DNA of 64,000 bases from Lasiodiplodia sp. COLG20 (lineage: Eukaryota; Ascomycota; Dothideomycetes; Botryosphaeriales; Botryosphaeriaceae): positions 186,001-250,000 of the forward strand of contig VNWV01000013.1 in NCBI GenBank assembly GCA_009801085.1, read 5' to 3'. Numbering within the stretch: the first letter of the stretch is position 1; the number at the start of each line of letters is the position of its first letter. The position numbers were made by a program, and so were the translations under genes. Shown in pieces: positions 47,366 to 58,341 of this stretch. The notes below the pieces were generated by a model, which made no database searches, was not told the DNA's origin, and saw only the letters and a list, made by a program, of their open reading frames with translations.

Positions 47366-48020
47366 GGAAGCGGGATCCTCAGTGCTCCTTTGTTTTTCAG
47401 AAGTTCGTGCTGTAGTTCGGCAAATGTCTATAATTGGAACGTATTTTGCTGTGCACTGGTCGATCCTTGCCTCGACGCAAAGCTTAATAGATGAAATTAA
47501 GTCCTTGATAATATCGCGAAACGTTGAGAAAGACTTGATCGGAAAGTTCCGCCACTTTATTGATAGATGATCGTTGCCACTTTTCTCCTTCGGCGCAGGA
47601 GTTTGTCGGTGGAAACTACCGCTTTAGTCGAGCACGCCGCGCGATTGGTGGCACAACTTCTACTCGGAGCTCCTCCGGGACCTCGCCCGGGCCCGCCCAC
47701 CGCGAACTTCGGACTGAGGAAAGAATGATCCTCATCTTGCAGACTGATTCCTTGTTGGACTGAGCTACAAACTGAAACGGGATCGAAGGCGCTCCTGATG
47801 TTTGTTTTGCGTGATGGCTCGCACTGGCCACCACCTGGGATGCGGGGTCCCCCGCAAATGCCACGCACTGCTTCCCCGGTGGGCGGCGTGAGAAAGAAAC
47901 TTGCATTTGCGGCTCCAGAGTGATATCGACTGTCCGCTCTCAAAGCTCCCGTTCGAATGTCAAATGACGCTTTAATTCTTCTGCCTTATCGCGCTGCGCC
48001 ATCGTCGAATTGAAGTCGAG
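47366..48020. other. Intergenic between lyase and regulator
   Basis: About 650 bp with no recognised gene. It contains GC-rich CGG/CCG triplets but no clear paired site. Confidence 0.4.
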
Positions 48021-50824
48021 ATGCCTAACCCCACTTCTGACGCTGCGAAGTCCCGGGCCGGTGCCGAAAAACGTTCATGGCCAGTGCAAGACGAGGAGAA
48101 CACATCCGAGGGGAAAGAACCGGGCCCTGCGTATGTTCGGCGAGTAATATTTCGCGATACGAGAGCTGACTTGCAGATCAAGCTGCCAAAGCTGTAGGAA
48201 ACGCAAAGCGAAATGCACCCGCCAGCAGCCTTGCTCTCAATGCGACAGCCTGGGTTTGTCCCTCAATCGCCCCAATCATGTCCTTGCTAATAAATCTACC
48301 ACAGGACTAGAATGCGTCTATGAAGAATCCAGACTGCGGCCTGGTCTCCGGACCGGCGCAATTGAATCACTCAGTCAACGCGTTTGTCAGTGCTTGACGT
48401 CCCACACCAAGACATGACTAATGTGCACAAGCCACCCTTGAGCAGATGCTCCTTGGCCAGTCCATTCTTCTGAAGCCGTTCTTGGAGAAAGCGTTCAATA
48501 ATGAGCCGCCCTTTGAAAATGTGGAGCAGACCCATGATAGCCCCACCCTTTCTGCCCAAAGCCAGGAACTGAAGAGGAAGCTCATCGCCACTGCCAATGG
48601 GTCCCAATCTGACAACATTCATTGGTCCACTTCCGATGCAATTGCTGAAATCCCCGCGAAAAGGCCCCGGATGACGCGTGAGATTGAGAGATCGGAAACA
48701 CGTCTCCCAACATCTGATCCGCTTCTGCCTCCACACGACGTCCTGAAACGCCTCTTTGAGCTCTATGCCTCACGCATTCACCCATGGATTCCTGTGCTTC
48801 ACGTGCGTTCCTTCCGAGAACAGATGGCGGATCCCACCAAGCAGTCGAAGCTTGCAAGCATATACCATGCCGTTGTCAGTGTTTGCGCTCGATTCAGTAC
48901 GGACCCTTATTTCACCAAACGCACAGACCTTAAGGATCTATCCACGAAATGCCGACATACAGTCATTCTCCAAAGCATGGAGGTCGCCACTGTCCAAAAC
49001 TTGCAAGCCCTGGTTATCGTTGCATTCGATATAGTAAGTAAACTGACCCTCTACGTGGCGCTTGGACTTTTTCCTGTGACAAATCTCCATCCGGTTGAAA
49101 AACTGATACCTTGAACAGATTGGGGGCGGTCGAGGGCCAATGGCGTGGAGTTTGGTGAATTCTTTGACAAGATCCGTTGAACAACTCCAATTAAGCGTTG
49201 AAGACAATGACGATGATTCATCCAAAGAAAACACCGAGTATCTGTTTCATCGAATGAGCTTCCTCAGCAGCGCCAATACCTGGATTGAATCCGAAGAACG
49301 TAGACGCATCTTTTGGAACGCGTTCCTGATGGACCGCTTCTGCAGTATTGGGACAGGGTGAGTGTCGCTTCTCCGTTAGACGCCCGTCTGACCGTAAAGC
49401 AGCTGGAACAACAGTTTAACCAGAAACGACGTGCGGCGACGTCTCCCATGTGAGGGTAAAATATGGGAGGCCGGAACACCGACTACTACGCCCTTCTTCG
49501 GCATAGGCGAAAACATGGCTCCGTCTCAGCAGCAGCCGACTCCAACGAGCGAGCGACTCCCTGCCAATGAGGAGGAAGTCGATTCGATTGGTGGATTTGC
49601 CTTCTGTATCGAGGCTACCGAGAGTCTCAACCTCGTCACCAAGTTCTTCCTACAGCACGGCATCAATTTCAAAGATCCGCAGAGCATCCAGATTTGGCTG
49701 ATGAGATTCAAGGAGCTAGACTTAAGACTCGTCAGGTGAGTGGACATGACACGAGCCCAGAATCAAGGCTGACATCATGCAGGTGGAGACTCTTCCTACC
49801 CCCGAAATGGCGAACCGCGTGCGCCCTAAACGACGACGGCAACATGGACCCAAACCTCACCCTCGCCCACATCACGCACAACGCCGCCGTGATCCAACTC
49901 CACCAAAGCATCGCCTACCCGGCCAAACAATGGAACCGCTACTCCGCCATCCTCCCTTCCTCCACCTCCGCCGGCACCTGCCTCACCGCCGCCAAAGAAA
50001 TCGTCATGATCGCGAAAGAATTCCTCCGCGCCACCGACGGCATCACCAACCCCCAATTCTCCTTCTGCATCTTCATCGCCGGCCGCGTTCTCCTCGGTAC
50101 GTCCTGCTGTCCTGCCTTCTCCCTCCCCCCTTCCCCGCTCTCCGCTCCCCAACCCCCGTGACTGACAACCCGAAAAGCCCACTCCGCCCACTACACCCAA
50201 CTCTTCTCCGACGAAGTCTCCAACGCCGTCTTCCTGCTCCGCGAGATCGCCAAACGCTGGAGCGGCGAACACTACACCGGCACCCGCGACACCTCCGGCA
50301 ACCTCGCCTCGCGCTTCGCCGACCGCCTGGCGACCGCGCACGCCAGCTTGCAAGAAGGCCGCCACGACGCGTCGTCAAACCCTGTGCTCGACATCCGCGA
50401 GCCCGCGTACGCGGAGAAGACGAGGAGCGCAGGAGGCAGTGCCACGCCCACCACGTACCAAGAAGGCAGCGGACCACGGAAGCAGAGCGGGGGTGGTGGG
50501 ATTGTGGCGGATGGCCGGTTTGCAGCGGCTGATGTGGGGGAGTCTCCGGACTCGATTAGTTTAGCGTTTCCGCCGCTGCCGTTGGCGTTTCAGCAGGGGG
50601 AGATGATGGGGGGTGCTGGGGGAGCGTTTGATCCGATGGGTGCGGCGGCGATGGCGGGGGCGCAGCAGGCGGCGTTTGCGTCGCCGACGGGGCAGAGCTC
50701 GTATGCCGCGTTTGAGGATTTTAGGACCATCTTTGATGACGAGTTTCAGCAGGATTTGAGGGTTAGTACGTACTCGAACTTGCAGGATATGGGGCAGCAG
50801 GGGCCGTTTGGTGGGCTTGGTTGA
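48021..50824 (+). CDS. Zn2Cys6 transcription factor (fungal-specific TF domain)
   Basis: A multi-exon regulator. Removing two early introns joins GPA|SSCQSCRKRKAKC to TRQQPCSQCDSLG|LECVYEE, a complete zinc cluster CX2CX6CX5CX2CX6C. A short linker with SLSQR|MLLGQSILLKPF follows. The middle region carries PHDVLKRLFELYASRIHPWI, ESEERRRIFWNAFLMDRFCS and KIWEAGTPTTTPFF, the PF04082 pattern. The C-terminal 200 residues are low complexity, with Gly/Ala/Gln runs, and may be an activation region. Later introns lie near 49033-49119, 49360, 49737 and 50100-50177. Its place between the lyase and the transporter makes it the natural candidate regulator of this block, but no target is shown. Confidence 0.87.
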
Positions 50825-51069
50825 TAGGGATGGGGGAACGGGAGCTGTGGGGTGGGTTCAAGAGAGTCTGGCCCTGAATGGCTTGTGTTGGACAAACATG
50901 TAGGCTTATGCTGTGGGGAAATAAGGCGTTTGGCTGGAAAAGGACAATGCATTTCAAATTCTCAAATTTTTACGAAAATGAGTGAGAATAGCTGCAACTG
51001 CTAGTGTAACGAAGACCAAATGCTGAATTCACTATTCTGCATCTGCGGTGACGCGGGCCCCCCATCTGA

Positions 51070-53167
51070 TTAAACGACGTATTTGAATTCCGGATTCTTG
51101 CATGTCTCAGTATCTCTTCCAATTTACTAAGAATGTGAGTGCCTACCTCTTTGTCCGTAAGGTCCTGAAGTGCAAGCTGTTGGGCATCAGTCTTGCTTTC
51201 GGCGCCAGAAGCCATCTACAAGCGGATTAAGTATGTACGTTCCGGGACGCAACAGCAAGCTCACTAACCTCTTCAGCCCCGTTCGCTGCGTTCATAGCGC
51301 GAGCCTTGTTTCTGCGCGTCAGAATGAGCCACGTGATGGCGATTTCCGCTATGAAAATCATGTACAGGCACAGGTGGGCCGTGAAGCCATGCCGGTACCG
51401 GGGAGCATCACTGGTCTGGAAGAACTGCGGAGCCGTCACTGTACGAGTGTCAGCGGGGAAAACCGTCTGCTGCTACCCATGGCCTGCATCGCCGCAATAC
51501 GCCTGCATCTTGCCCACCGGATCTCTGGGATTGCACTTACTGTTTCCTGCAGCCCAAGCGCTGGCAGTACGTCAGTCAAATGCAACCGATGACACACCAC
51601 TGCAGACTTACATGAATGTCATAGAAAGCGTTACACCCTTCTTCGTCTGCCCGGCAACGTTCCTCGATATGAGGGAGAAGATCAGATTCCCTTCTGCCAG
51701 GATGAACTGGGTGCAGTAGAAGGCGACGAGCAGGCCGCCCGCATTCTTGGAGTTGGGAGCTATTCCCATCAGAATTCCTGTCCCGGCAATGGCTGGAAGT
51801 GTCCAGAGCTTTCACCGCCCCTGTCAGCTTTGCCTCCACTCGCGCAAATCAAGACTCACAAACATGACCAACAGCGTCTGCTTCGTCTTGCTGGCCAGCA
51901 TGGCACCTCCGACCATGACAAGGATCGTCACCGCTCCCTGTGCGATGTTGAGCAGCTGCGTCTGCAGGACCGTGAAACCCAAGGATTTGATAATGAGGTT
52001 CGAAAAGACGCCGAGACCGCCGATGATCAACGTGCTTGTGCATTGCAGGAGGACGCAGCACCAGACGTACGGATCAAGCAGTGCTTCGATGACCTGGTAT
52101 CTCTTGTACGTCTTGTTCTGCATTCCCGTCTGATTGCCCCGGACTCTTGCGAACATCAAGCGCTTGTCGTCTTCGTTATAGCACTTCGCCTTCATGGGGC
52201 TGTCGGGCAGGAAGCATGCGATGACGATGGACCACAGCACTGTAGCCAAGCCGAGGACCATGAAGAGGACTTGCCACGAGAATACCGGCGCGTCCTTGAT
52301 GTGGGATACGCCGTATGCAATGAGGCCGCCGACCTGAGAGACAGTCAATCCCCAGTCTTGTGTTCCAGGTGCGGGGCTTACCATCAACTGGACACCCATC
52401 ATGCAGTACCACAGGCTGGTCAGAACCGCCTGTTCCTCCCGCGTGTACCACATTGCAGTGCTTGGCAATAGTCAGTCCGATTGTGGCGGGCTCTTCCCTT
52501 CCCCCCTCCGACATCCGAGACTCACAGGATGATAAAGGTAGGCTGGACGCAAGACTCGAAGATGCCCAACAGGAAACGCACGGCCATCAAAGCACCCCAG
52601 TTGGTGGCTGCGGCAGAGCACGTCACCACTGCCCCCCACAGAAACACACTGCTTCGGGTCAGCTCTCGTCTCTCATCCGCTAGGGCCTCGCGAGACGTAC
52701 TTTACAGCCAGATACTTGGCCACTGGCAGCTTCTGGAGCAGGAAATTGGTCGGGTATTCTCCCACGAGAATTCCCATGTAGAGAATGGTGCCGAGCCAGC
52801 TGAACTGGTTGCCGTGCAGATGAGCATCATCGTTGATGCCCATAATCGAGCTGAACCCCAGGGTTCCCTTGTCAAGCGCCTGGCAGAAGTACGTCTGGAT
52901 ATCATCATTTTTTGTCAGCGCAACGGAGATATCGGCGCTTTCCAAATTCCAAACACCTACCCCAAGCATGATCGCCAAGACGCGCTTGTTTATCTTCCTG
53001 AACAGCCGCTTGTTCGTGGCCGCATCGATATGCAGGTGCGCCGTCTCCTGCGCGTACTGGTCAACCTCCGCATCGCCCTTCATGTCTGTCCGGCCAGTGG
53101 GATGCTCGTCCGGACGCTCCTCATGGTGGACGATGGCGTCGTCGGCTTTGTCCATCGACTTCGCCAT
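51070..53167 (-). CDS. MFS transporter, allantoate permease (DAL5-like) group
   Basis: A 12-span major facilitator from about nine exons. The N terminus is charged (MAKSMDKADDAIVHHEERPD); the first spans include FSSIMGINDDAHLHGNQFSW and GTILYMGILVGEYPTNFLLQ, matching the anion:cation symporter family (DAL5, TNA1, and relatives). Other blocks: FLLGIFESCVQPTF, AMWYTREEQAVLTSLWYCM, FSWQVLFMVLGLATVLW, LPDSPMKAKCYNEDDKRLM. It ends DLTDKE|NPEFKYVV at 51070. Readable splices include AIMLG|TYFCQ and AVK|VFLWG. Family members carry organic anions such as allantoate, nicotinate or sugar acids, which would suit unsaturated uronic acids. An in-frame ATG at 53209 is an alternative start; 53167 has better context (CCAATGG). 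Confidence 0.87.
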
Positions 53168-53649
53168 TGGAGTTTTTTTTCCGTGGTTGTTGGTTGTGCT
53201 ACGAGGCAAGAAGCCGGGATTTCAGGCCTAAGGAAACACACTAAAAGCTCAGGCTACATCACCTGCTTATCTTTCGTGGGGCTCCACATCGGAGCGGGGC
53301 TGCAACGTCCGGGGGAGTTGCAGGGGTGGTCCAGTACACGCCGGAGGGCCTCCGAGACCGGGCCCGGGCTCCGGGCTGCGACCATTCTGTCTCCCCGGAC
53401 AGCTCCCCGGCTGATGCCCCGCAGAACCACGTGGGGGCCATGGTCGTTAGAAGGAGGCGGATAAATTATTTTTGCTATGCAGGCGCGGGCTTGTAGAAAT
53501 GCCGAGGATGAAGGGCTGCGCTTACGGCTTCCCGTGACTGCGGCTTGAGGAGTTGTCAATATCAAGTCAAATACACAGTTCGGTAGACTTTACCATCTCC
53601 TCAACAGTGTCCTGCTTGTCCGTTGAAACATTCAGAAAGAAACAACACA
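53168..53649. promoter_or_regulatory. Shared divergent promoter of MFS transporter and GH88
   Basis: The two start codons are 482 bp apart on opposite strands. The region holds many CGG/CCG triplets, the half-sites of Zn2Cys6 proteins: CGG at 53290 with CCG at 53309, and the palindrome CCGGGCCCGG at 53358-53367. ATAAATTATTT near 53460 may be a TATA-like element for GH88. Which triplets are used cannot be told. Confidence 0.55.
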
Positions 53650-55119
53650 ATGGGAGCCGCCACGAACGGGGACACCCCGTCCAAACCCCAGGCAGAGCCA
53701 TCCCGCCCACTCACCCAAGCCCACAACCTCGACGCCCTCTACTCCCCCTCCGTCGTCACCAAAATCTGGAACACCGCCAGCAAAGCCCTCCACGATGTCC
53801 GCCTGCCCCCCTCCCCTCCCCCATCCTCCTCCTCCCCGCCACCGCTAACCCTCTCCACCCACAGGAATCCCCACCCACCACCTTCCCCGAATACACCACA
53901 CCCGGCGGCACCACCTACGTCTACTCCCCCGCCTCCTTCTGGACCTCCGGCTTCTTTCCCGGATGCCTCTACCTCCTGCGCGAGCGGCAACTGCGCTACC
54001 CCAGCCACTTCCCTTCTTCCGCCCTGCCCGGCCCGCTGGCGCACCCACCGGCGCTCGAGTTCGCGTGCAAGTGGTGGACGGCGCAGCCGAAGATGCAGGC
54101 GGGGCGGACGGACACGCACGATCTGGGGTTCATGATTCAGCCGTGGGCGCAGCTGGGGGTGGCGCTGGATGGGGACGAGGCGTGTCGGGAGGCGATCGTC
54201 ACGGCGGCGCGGAGCTTGGCGACAAGGTTTGATGCGAGGGTGGGCGCGGTGAGGAGTTGGGATGGGTGTCGGACGGGGGTGTATGAGTTTGGGGATCCGG
54301 GGAGGGAGTTTTTGGTTGTGATTGATAATATTATGAGTGAGTGGCCCTGAGCCGGGGGGAGGGTGCTGGGGTGCTGCCTTGACCGGGCCGCTGAGCTGCT
54401 GGACTGATGAGCTAACACGATGCACGACAGACCTCGACCTCCTCTACCACGCCGCCGCCATCACCGGCGACCTCTCCCTCGCCCACATCGCCACCACCCA
54501 CGCGCTGACTACCCTCCGCACGCACGTCCGCCCCGACGCGTCGACCGCGCACCTCGTCGTCTTCGACCCCGCCACCGGCACCGTGCAGCAGACCCTGACC
54601 CACCAGGGCTACGCGAACGAGTCCTGCTGGACGCGCGGCCAGGCGTGGGCCATGGCGGGCTTCATCCAGTGCTACCGCCGCGTCAAGGAGCCGCGCTTCC
54701 TCGACGCCGCGCTGCGCACGGCGCGGTACTGGATCGAGCGCATGCCCGAGGACGGCGTGGTGGCGTGGGACTTTGATGCGGAGAGGGAGCGCGGGCCGGG
54801 GGAGCCGAGGGATTCGAGCGCGGTGTTGGTGGCGGCGTGGGCGATGTTGTTGGTTTACGAGACGTTGGGGGAGGAGGGGAGGGCGGAGGAGGGGGAGGAG
54901 TTTTTGCGGGCGGCGTTGAGGAGTGTGAGGGGGGTCGTGGATGGGTGTCTGTCGGCGGGTGGAGAGGGGGAGGGGGAGCTGGAGTCGGTGGTGATGCATG
55001 CTACGATTAATAATTTTGAGCATGCGCTGAGGAGGTGGGCGGATACGGGGTTGGTGTATGCGGATTACTACTTTCTTCTGGTCGGGAACAAGCTCTTAGA
55101 AATGGGTCTTGTCAAGTAG
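53650..55119 (+). CDS. GH88 unsaturated glucuronyl hydrolase, cytosolic
   Basis: Exons 53650-53796, 53865-54336 and 54431-55119 give 435 residues with no signal peptide, so it should be cytosolic. Key blocks are FWTSGFFPGCLYLLRE, RTDTHDLGFMIQPW with Asp135, VVIDNIMNLDLLY with Asp203, GYANESCWTRGQAWAMAGF, and HATINNFEHALRRWADTGL...YYFLLVGNKLLE. These match GH88, in which two Asp residues hydrate the 4,5 double bond of unsaturated glucuronyl or galacturonyl sugars, releasing a keto-uronate. Exon 1 could start at an in-frame ATG at 53623 instead. The first intron donor, GTCCGC, is unusual, but its branch site GCTAAC and the in-frame join are good. Divergent with the MFS transporter. Confidence 0.93.
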
Positions 55120-55293
55120 ATTTTGTCAATGAATTTAGTGTTTCCCATATTCTGCGTGCCTGATGGAGTTATGAGACGGGAGTGACACAGGACGAGGGCG
55201 GGAATGCTGGACAGAAAACGCCGATAGGTCGCTCACAGAAGCTGCATCCATATTTGCGCGAGCGAAAACGCGTCGGTACAGTTCCCTCTCACA

Positions 55294-55320
55294 GCCGGTG
55301 GCTAGCGTGGATTTGCTTTT
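55294..55320. repeat. 27-bp dispersed repeat shared with 5474-5500
   Basis: From GCCGGTGGCTAGCG to GATTTGCTTTT the two sites are identical for 27 bp on the same strand, 50 kb apart. At 5474 it is part of a TA-flanked MITE; here only a fragment is seen. Confidence 0.75.
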
Positions 55321-55343
55321 TCAGTTGCTCATGTCATGGGCAG

Positions 55344-55412
55344 GTGAAGCTATCGTCCGGACGAGAATGTCGAATTAAAAATTCTACATACACGTCCGGA
55401 CGATAGCTTCAC
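55344..55412. repeat. 19-bp perfect inverted repeat (hairpin)
   Basis: GTGAAGCTATCGTCCGGAC at 55344-55362 is the exact reverse complement of 55394-55412, with a 31-nt AT-rich spacer. Could be a foldback element or a hairpin; no target duplication is clear. Confidence 0.8.
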
Positions 55413-55463
55413 ATACCCACATATGTTGGTTTTTCTAGAGGGGACTGTAGATTGACGGTGACG

Positions 55464-55505
55464 CGGTGTTGCGGAGCGGAGACACGGTGTTGCGGAGCGG
55501 AGACA
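55464..55505. repeat. Two tandem 21-bp units
   Basis: CGGTGTTGCGGAGCGGAGACA minus its last base is a 20-nt stretch found twice in a row, unit length 21 bp. Confidence 0.8.
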
Positions 55506-56206
55506 CGACGGAAGAAGTCGTTGGGTGTGATGACGTAATGCGCTGCTGAGTCATAGCGCGCCAAGACGCGCCGACGCGACGCGCCGACTTCTTAGCGCCA
55601 CCTCGCGACGTCAACCTCAGCTCCGCAACCTCCGACCATCGCTTCCATCGTCAACACCATCGCCTCTTCCCCTGCACTTCACCGTTGCCCGCTTATGGTA
55701 CGTATTTTTCCCCGCTGCGGGAGCCCAGGGCAAGTACCAAGCAGGCCGTTATAAAATTCCAGCGCCTACCCGGCAATTCCGCTTGACGGAAGGCCTGGGG
55801 CTCTGTAGGGGCTGCGCTTCGCAGACTCCGTTTGGTATCCCTGACTCCGGATCCGGCGGTTTGAGCATACGGCGAGTAAGCCCGGCACGGCTGTGTAGTC
55901 GCCATCTTCGCATTCTTTCCGACATCGATACCTCAGGTTCAGCGATCCACCGACCGCACAGGACGCAAGCGAACTGCCTTAGCGGGTGTTTGGCAACGGC
56001 TCGGTCTGCTTCGCGCGCACTGCCTTACCAACTCCCGTCAACGGCTCGGTCCATTTGCTACTCTCGGCTTCCTGGATTCGCCGAAGTCAAGGCTGCTTCT
56101 TAGTCAAAGCCTGGGCGGGTGGGTTGCTGCGCGAAATTACGCGCAGGGCTTCGTTTTGACTCCGCTCGTTGTGTTAACGTCTGCTGACCCACACGTTTAG
56201 TCCGCC

Positions 56207-57670
56207 ATGTACGCTCCAGGAAAGCCTAACGTGAACGAGACGGTCCTTGCCGAATGGACTGATGCCCATGGCCACGACTGTACCCTCGGTTCGCTGACAC
56301 CTTGCCACAAACGGGACGCTGGTTTGACATTGAAAGTCACAACGGATGAGCAGCAGAAGGTCTGGGCATGGTTCATTCTGGCAGTCATGGTCAAGACAGC
56401 CGGCCGGGAGCGGAAGCGGGAGTTGGCCTTGGTCATTCCGCCGCATTCCTCCTATGCCTTGACTTTCCATGAGCTGGAAATCTCGCAGATCCACACGCCC
56501 GCCGTGTTCTCGGCAGTTGGAGATGCACGCCTGTTTGACTCTGGCCGCGTAATTCGTGCCAACTTCGCCCTTCCGAAGCTTGGCTACGTCCTCATGCCCA
56601 AGTCGACCGCAAAGAAAATCGCTCCTGCCTCCCGTACCACATCAGATCTACTACGCGGCCTACGCTCTCTTTCCGAAACCCGCTCCTTCTCCGTCTATAT
56701 CAAACCCAGCGACTATGCCCGTCAAGGCTTGAAGCTGGTGTGTGACCGCAATGCCGCTGCTCCGTCTCCCGCAAGTCCCTTCGCTGTCGAACATGTCCTC
56801 GACACTCGCACGACCGAGGTGGACTGGAGCCTTTTCGGCATTGAGCCTGACAATCTACCCCCATCTGCGCCTCCCCCCTATCTCGGCCCAACACCTCCGC
56901 TCCTCGACTACGAACATCTGCTTCCCCTCAGTCCTGCCGCCGCCGCATCAGCGCCATCCACACCCACCAAGTCCGTCGTCTCCGAAACAGACTTCTCGCA
57001 AATCCCACCACCCAGCATCCACGCCTCACCTTCACCCCAACCCAAACTTCAAACCTCCAACACCCAGAAGCGCCCGCTCTCTCCCAACACCGCCGCCGCC
57101 CCCGATATCCTCCCCTCTGCTCAGCGTCCGCGCCGCGGTAGCTCCGCGGCCTCCGCGGCCTCCACCGCCTCCACTACCCCCGACGCCCTGATCGCCAGCC
57201 TCGCCGAATGGGTCGAAGCCGCGCTTGCCGTCAACCACTCCGTATACGAACATCCCCGCTTACAAGATCATCTGCAGGCCTGTGCCACGCATGCTATCGC
57301 TGTAGATGTTGAGGCGTTTCTGGATGCGCGGGCGGCGTTGGGAGCAGAGTTCTGCTTTGATCCAGACGGTGTGGACGAGGAAGACACGGTCGGAGAGGCA
57401 GTAGCGGAACGCGCTGCATACGTTGCGGACATGGCGAGACTGCTGCGGTGGGCGTTGAAGAAACGGTGGAGTGTGGATGTGGAGAACTTGGATACCTTTG
57501 TATTCCTTGGGAAGGCGGCCAGGGCCGCGGTGGAGGCGGGGAGTGGTGCAGATGGAAGAGGAGACGATGTCGCGGTTGCGGGGCTGTGGCGTGATCCGTA
57601 CAGGTTTCGGAAGTCGCTGTGCGTCAATTGCGTATTGTTGTCTTGCGTGCCGCGTCCTTGTACGGGGTAA
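56207..57670 (+). CDS. Unrecognised protein, 487 residues, proline-rich middle
   Basis: A single open frame. Residues 1-185 look globular (VLAEWTDAHGHDC, LALVIPPHSSYALTFHELEI, KPSDYARQGLKLVCD) with a mixed alpha/beta look. Residues about 215-330 are Pro/Ser/Ala-rich and probably disordered (SAPPPYLGPTPP, SPSPQPKLQTSN, GSSAASAASTAS). The last 150 residues are helical and charged (LIASLAEWVEAALAVNHSVY, DMARLLRWALKKRWS). No signal peptide or membrane span. I do not recognise the family and give no function. The last 25 residues, CVNCVLLSCVPRPCTG, may be intron read as coding, so the true end may differ. Confidence 0.65.
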   Translation: MYAPGKPNVNETVLAEWTDAHGHDCTLGSLTPCHKRDAGLTLKVTTDEQQKVWAWFILAVMVKTAGRERKRELALVIPPHSSYALTFHELEISQIHTPAVFSAVGDARLFDSGRVIRANFALPKLGYVLMPKSTAKKIAPASRTTSDLLRGLRSLSETRSFSVYIKPSDYARQGLKLVCDRNAAAPSPASPFAVEHVLDTRTTEVDWSLFGIEPDNLPPSAPPPYLGPTPPLLDYEHLLPLSPAAAASAPSTPTKSVVSETDFSQIPPPSIHASPSPQPKLQTSNTQKRPLSPNTAAAPDILPSAQRPRRGSSAASAASTASTTPDALIASLAEWVEAALAVNHSVYEHPRLQDHLQACATHAIAVDVEAFLDARAALGAEFCFDPDGVDEEDTVGEAVAERAAYVADMARLLRWALKKRWSVDVENLDTFVFLGKAARAAVEAGSGADGRGDDVAVAGLWRDPYRFRKSLCVNCVLLSCVPRPCTG

Positions 57671-58341
57671 TTTGGTCGGAGCAGGGTGGCTTGGTGAGTA
57701 TGATTGGAGGTGGTTGGTGATTGATATCCCTATAGTATGAGTTTAGAGTAGGAATAATGCTACAATGATAGAACCACTTTTGGAAATATTTCAAACTAAA
57801 TATAATGTGCATTCTGTACCTTCATCCTGCAAGCACGGCCATACGAGACGAGTAGTGGGCCTGTAGTTGCCCGCTGTACATTCTTGAGAGGGAGCTATAT
57901 GTAAATGACTAGCTGCTTGTGTGACGCAGGATACTACTGAATCATGAGTTGCATGCAGACATAATTCTATCTTTAAAAGTTTCTGAGTAATTTAGCACTT
58001 TCCAACCGAGGTCAGACATGATGTTTCCGCCCCCATCCACGTATGTGGCGCAACCGTCACGTTGTTCATTGGCTGAGCTATCTGAGGCTCTAGGCTATAT
58101 ATATACATAGCAGCCTCGCCGCTCGCCCAGCCACCTCTCTTTCCCACCTTCTCGCGAGCTCTGCGTGGCCAGTATGCACACATGCATCAGTCCTGAAGTC
58201 TTGTGTACGTCAACAAATCACCATCTTTCCCCGACAGTCACACTAACCCTCCTCAGGCATTTGATCCTTGTGGATGTGATTTAGCCTTCTTCCCGGCGAC
58301 AAATTGCCGATTATGAAACGAACGCGACCGCAAATGCCGAG
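57671..58341. other. Intergenic upstream of the NLR
   Basis: About 670 bp including the NLR promoter; TATATATA lies near 58097. No gene recognised. Confidence 0.45.

Larger units (their letters stand above)
55120..56206. other. Intergenic with dispersed and inverted repeats
   Basis: About 1.1 kb with the repeats listed separately. Around 55560-55600 are GC-rich CGCGCCGACG repeats. No gene recognised; the end is the promoter of the next gene. Confidence 0.5.

Noticed and set aside
49777..50532. 251-residue plus-strand frame rich in Arg/Pro/His
   Set aside because: It is an alternative frame of the 48021 regulator exon; the regulator frame carries the family blocks and correct splice sites.
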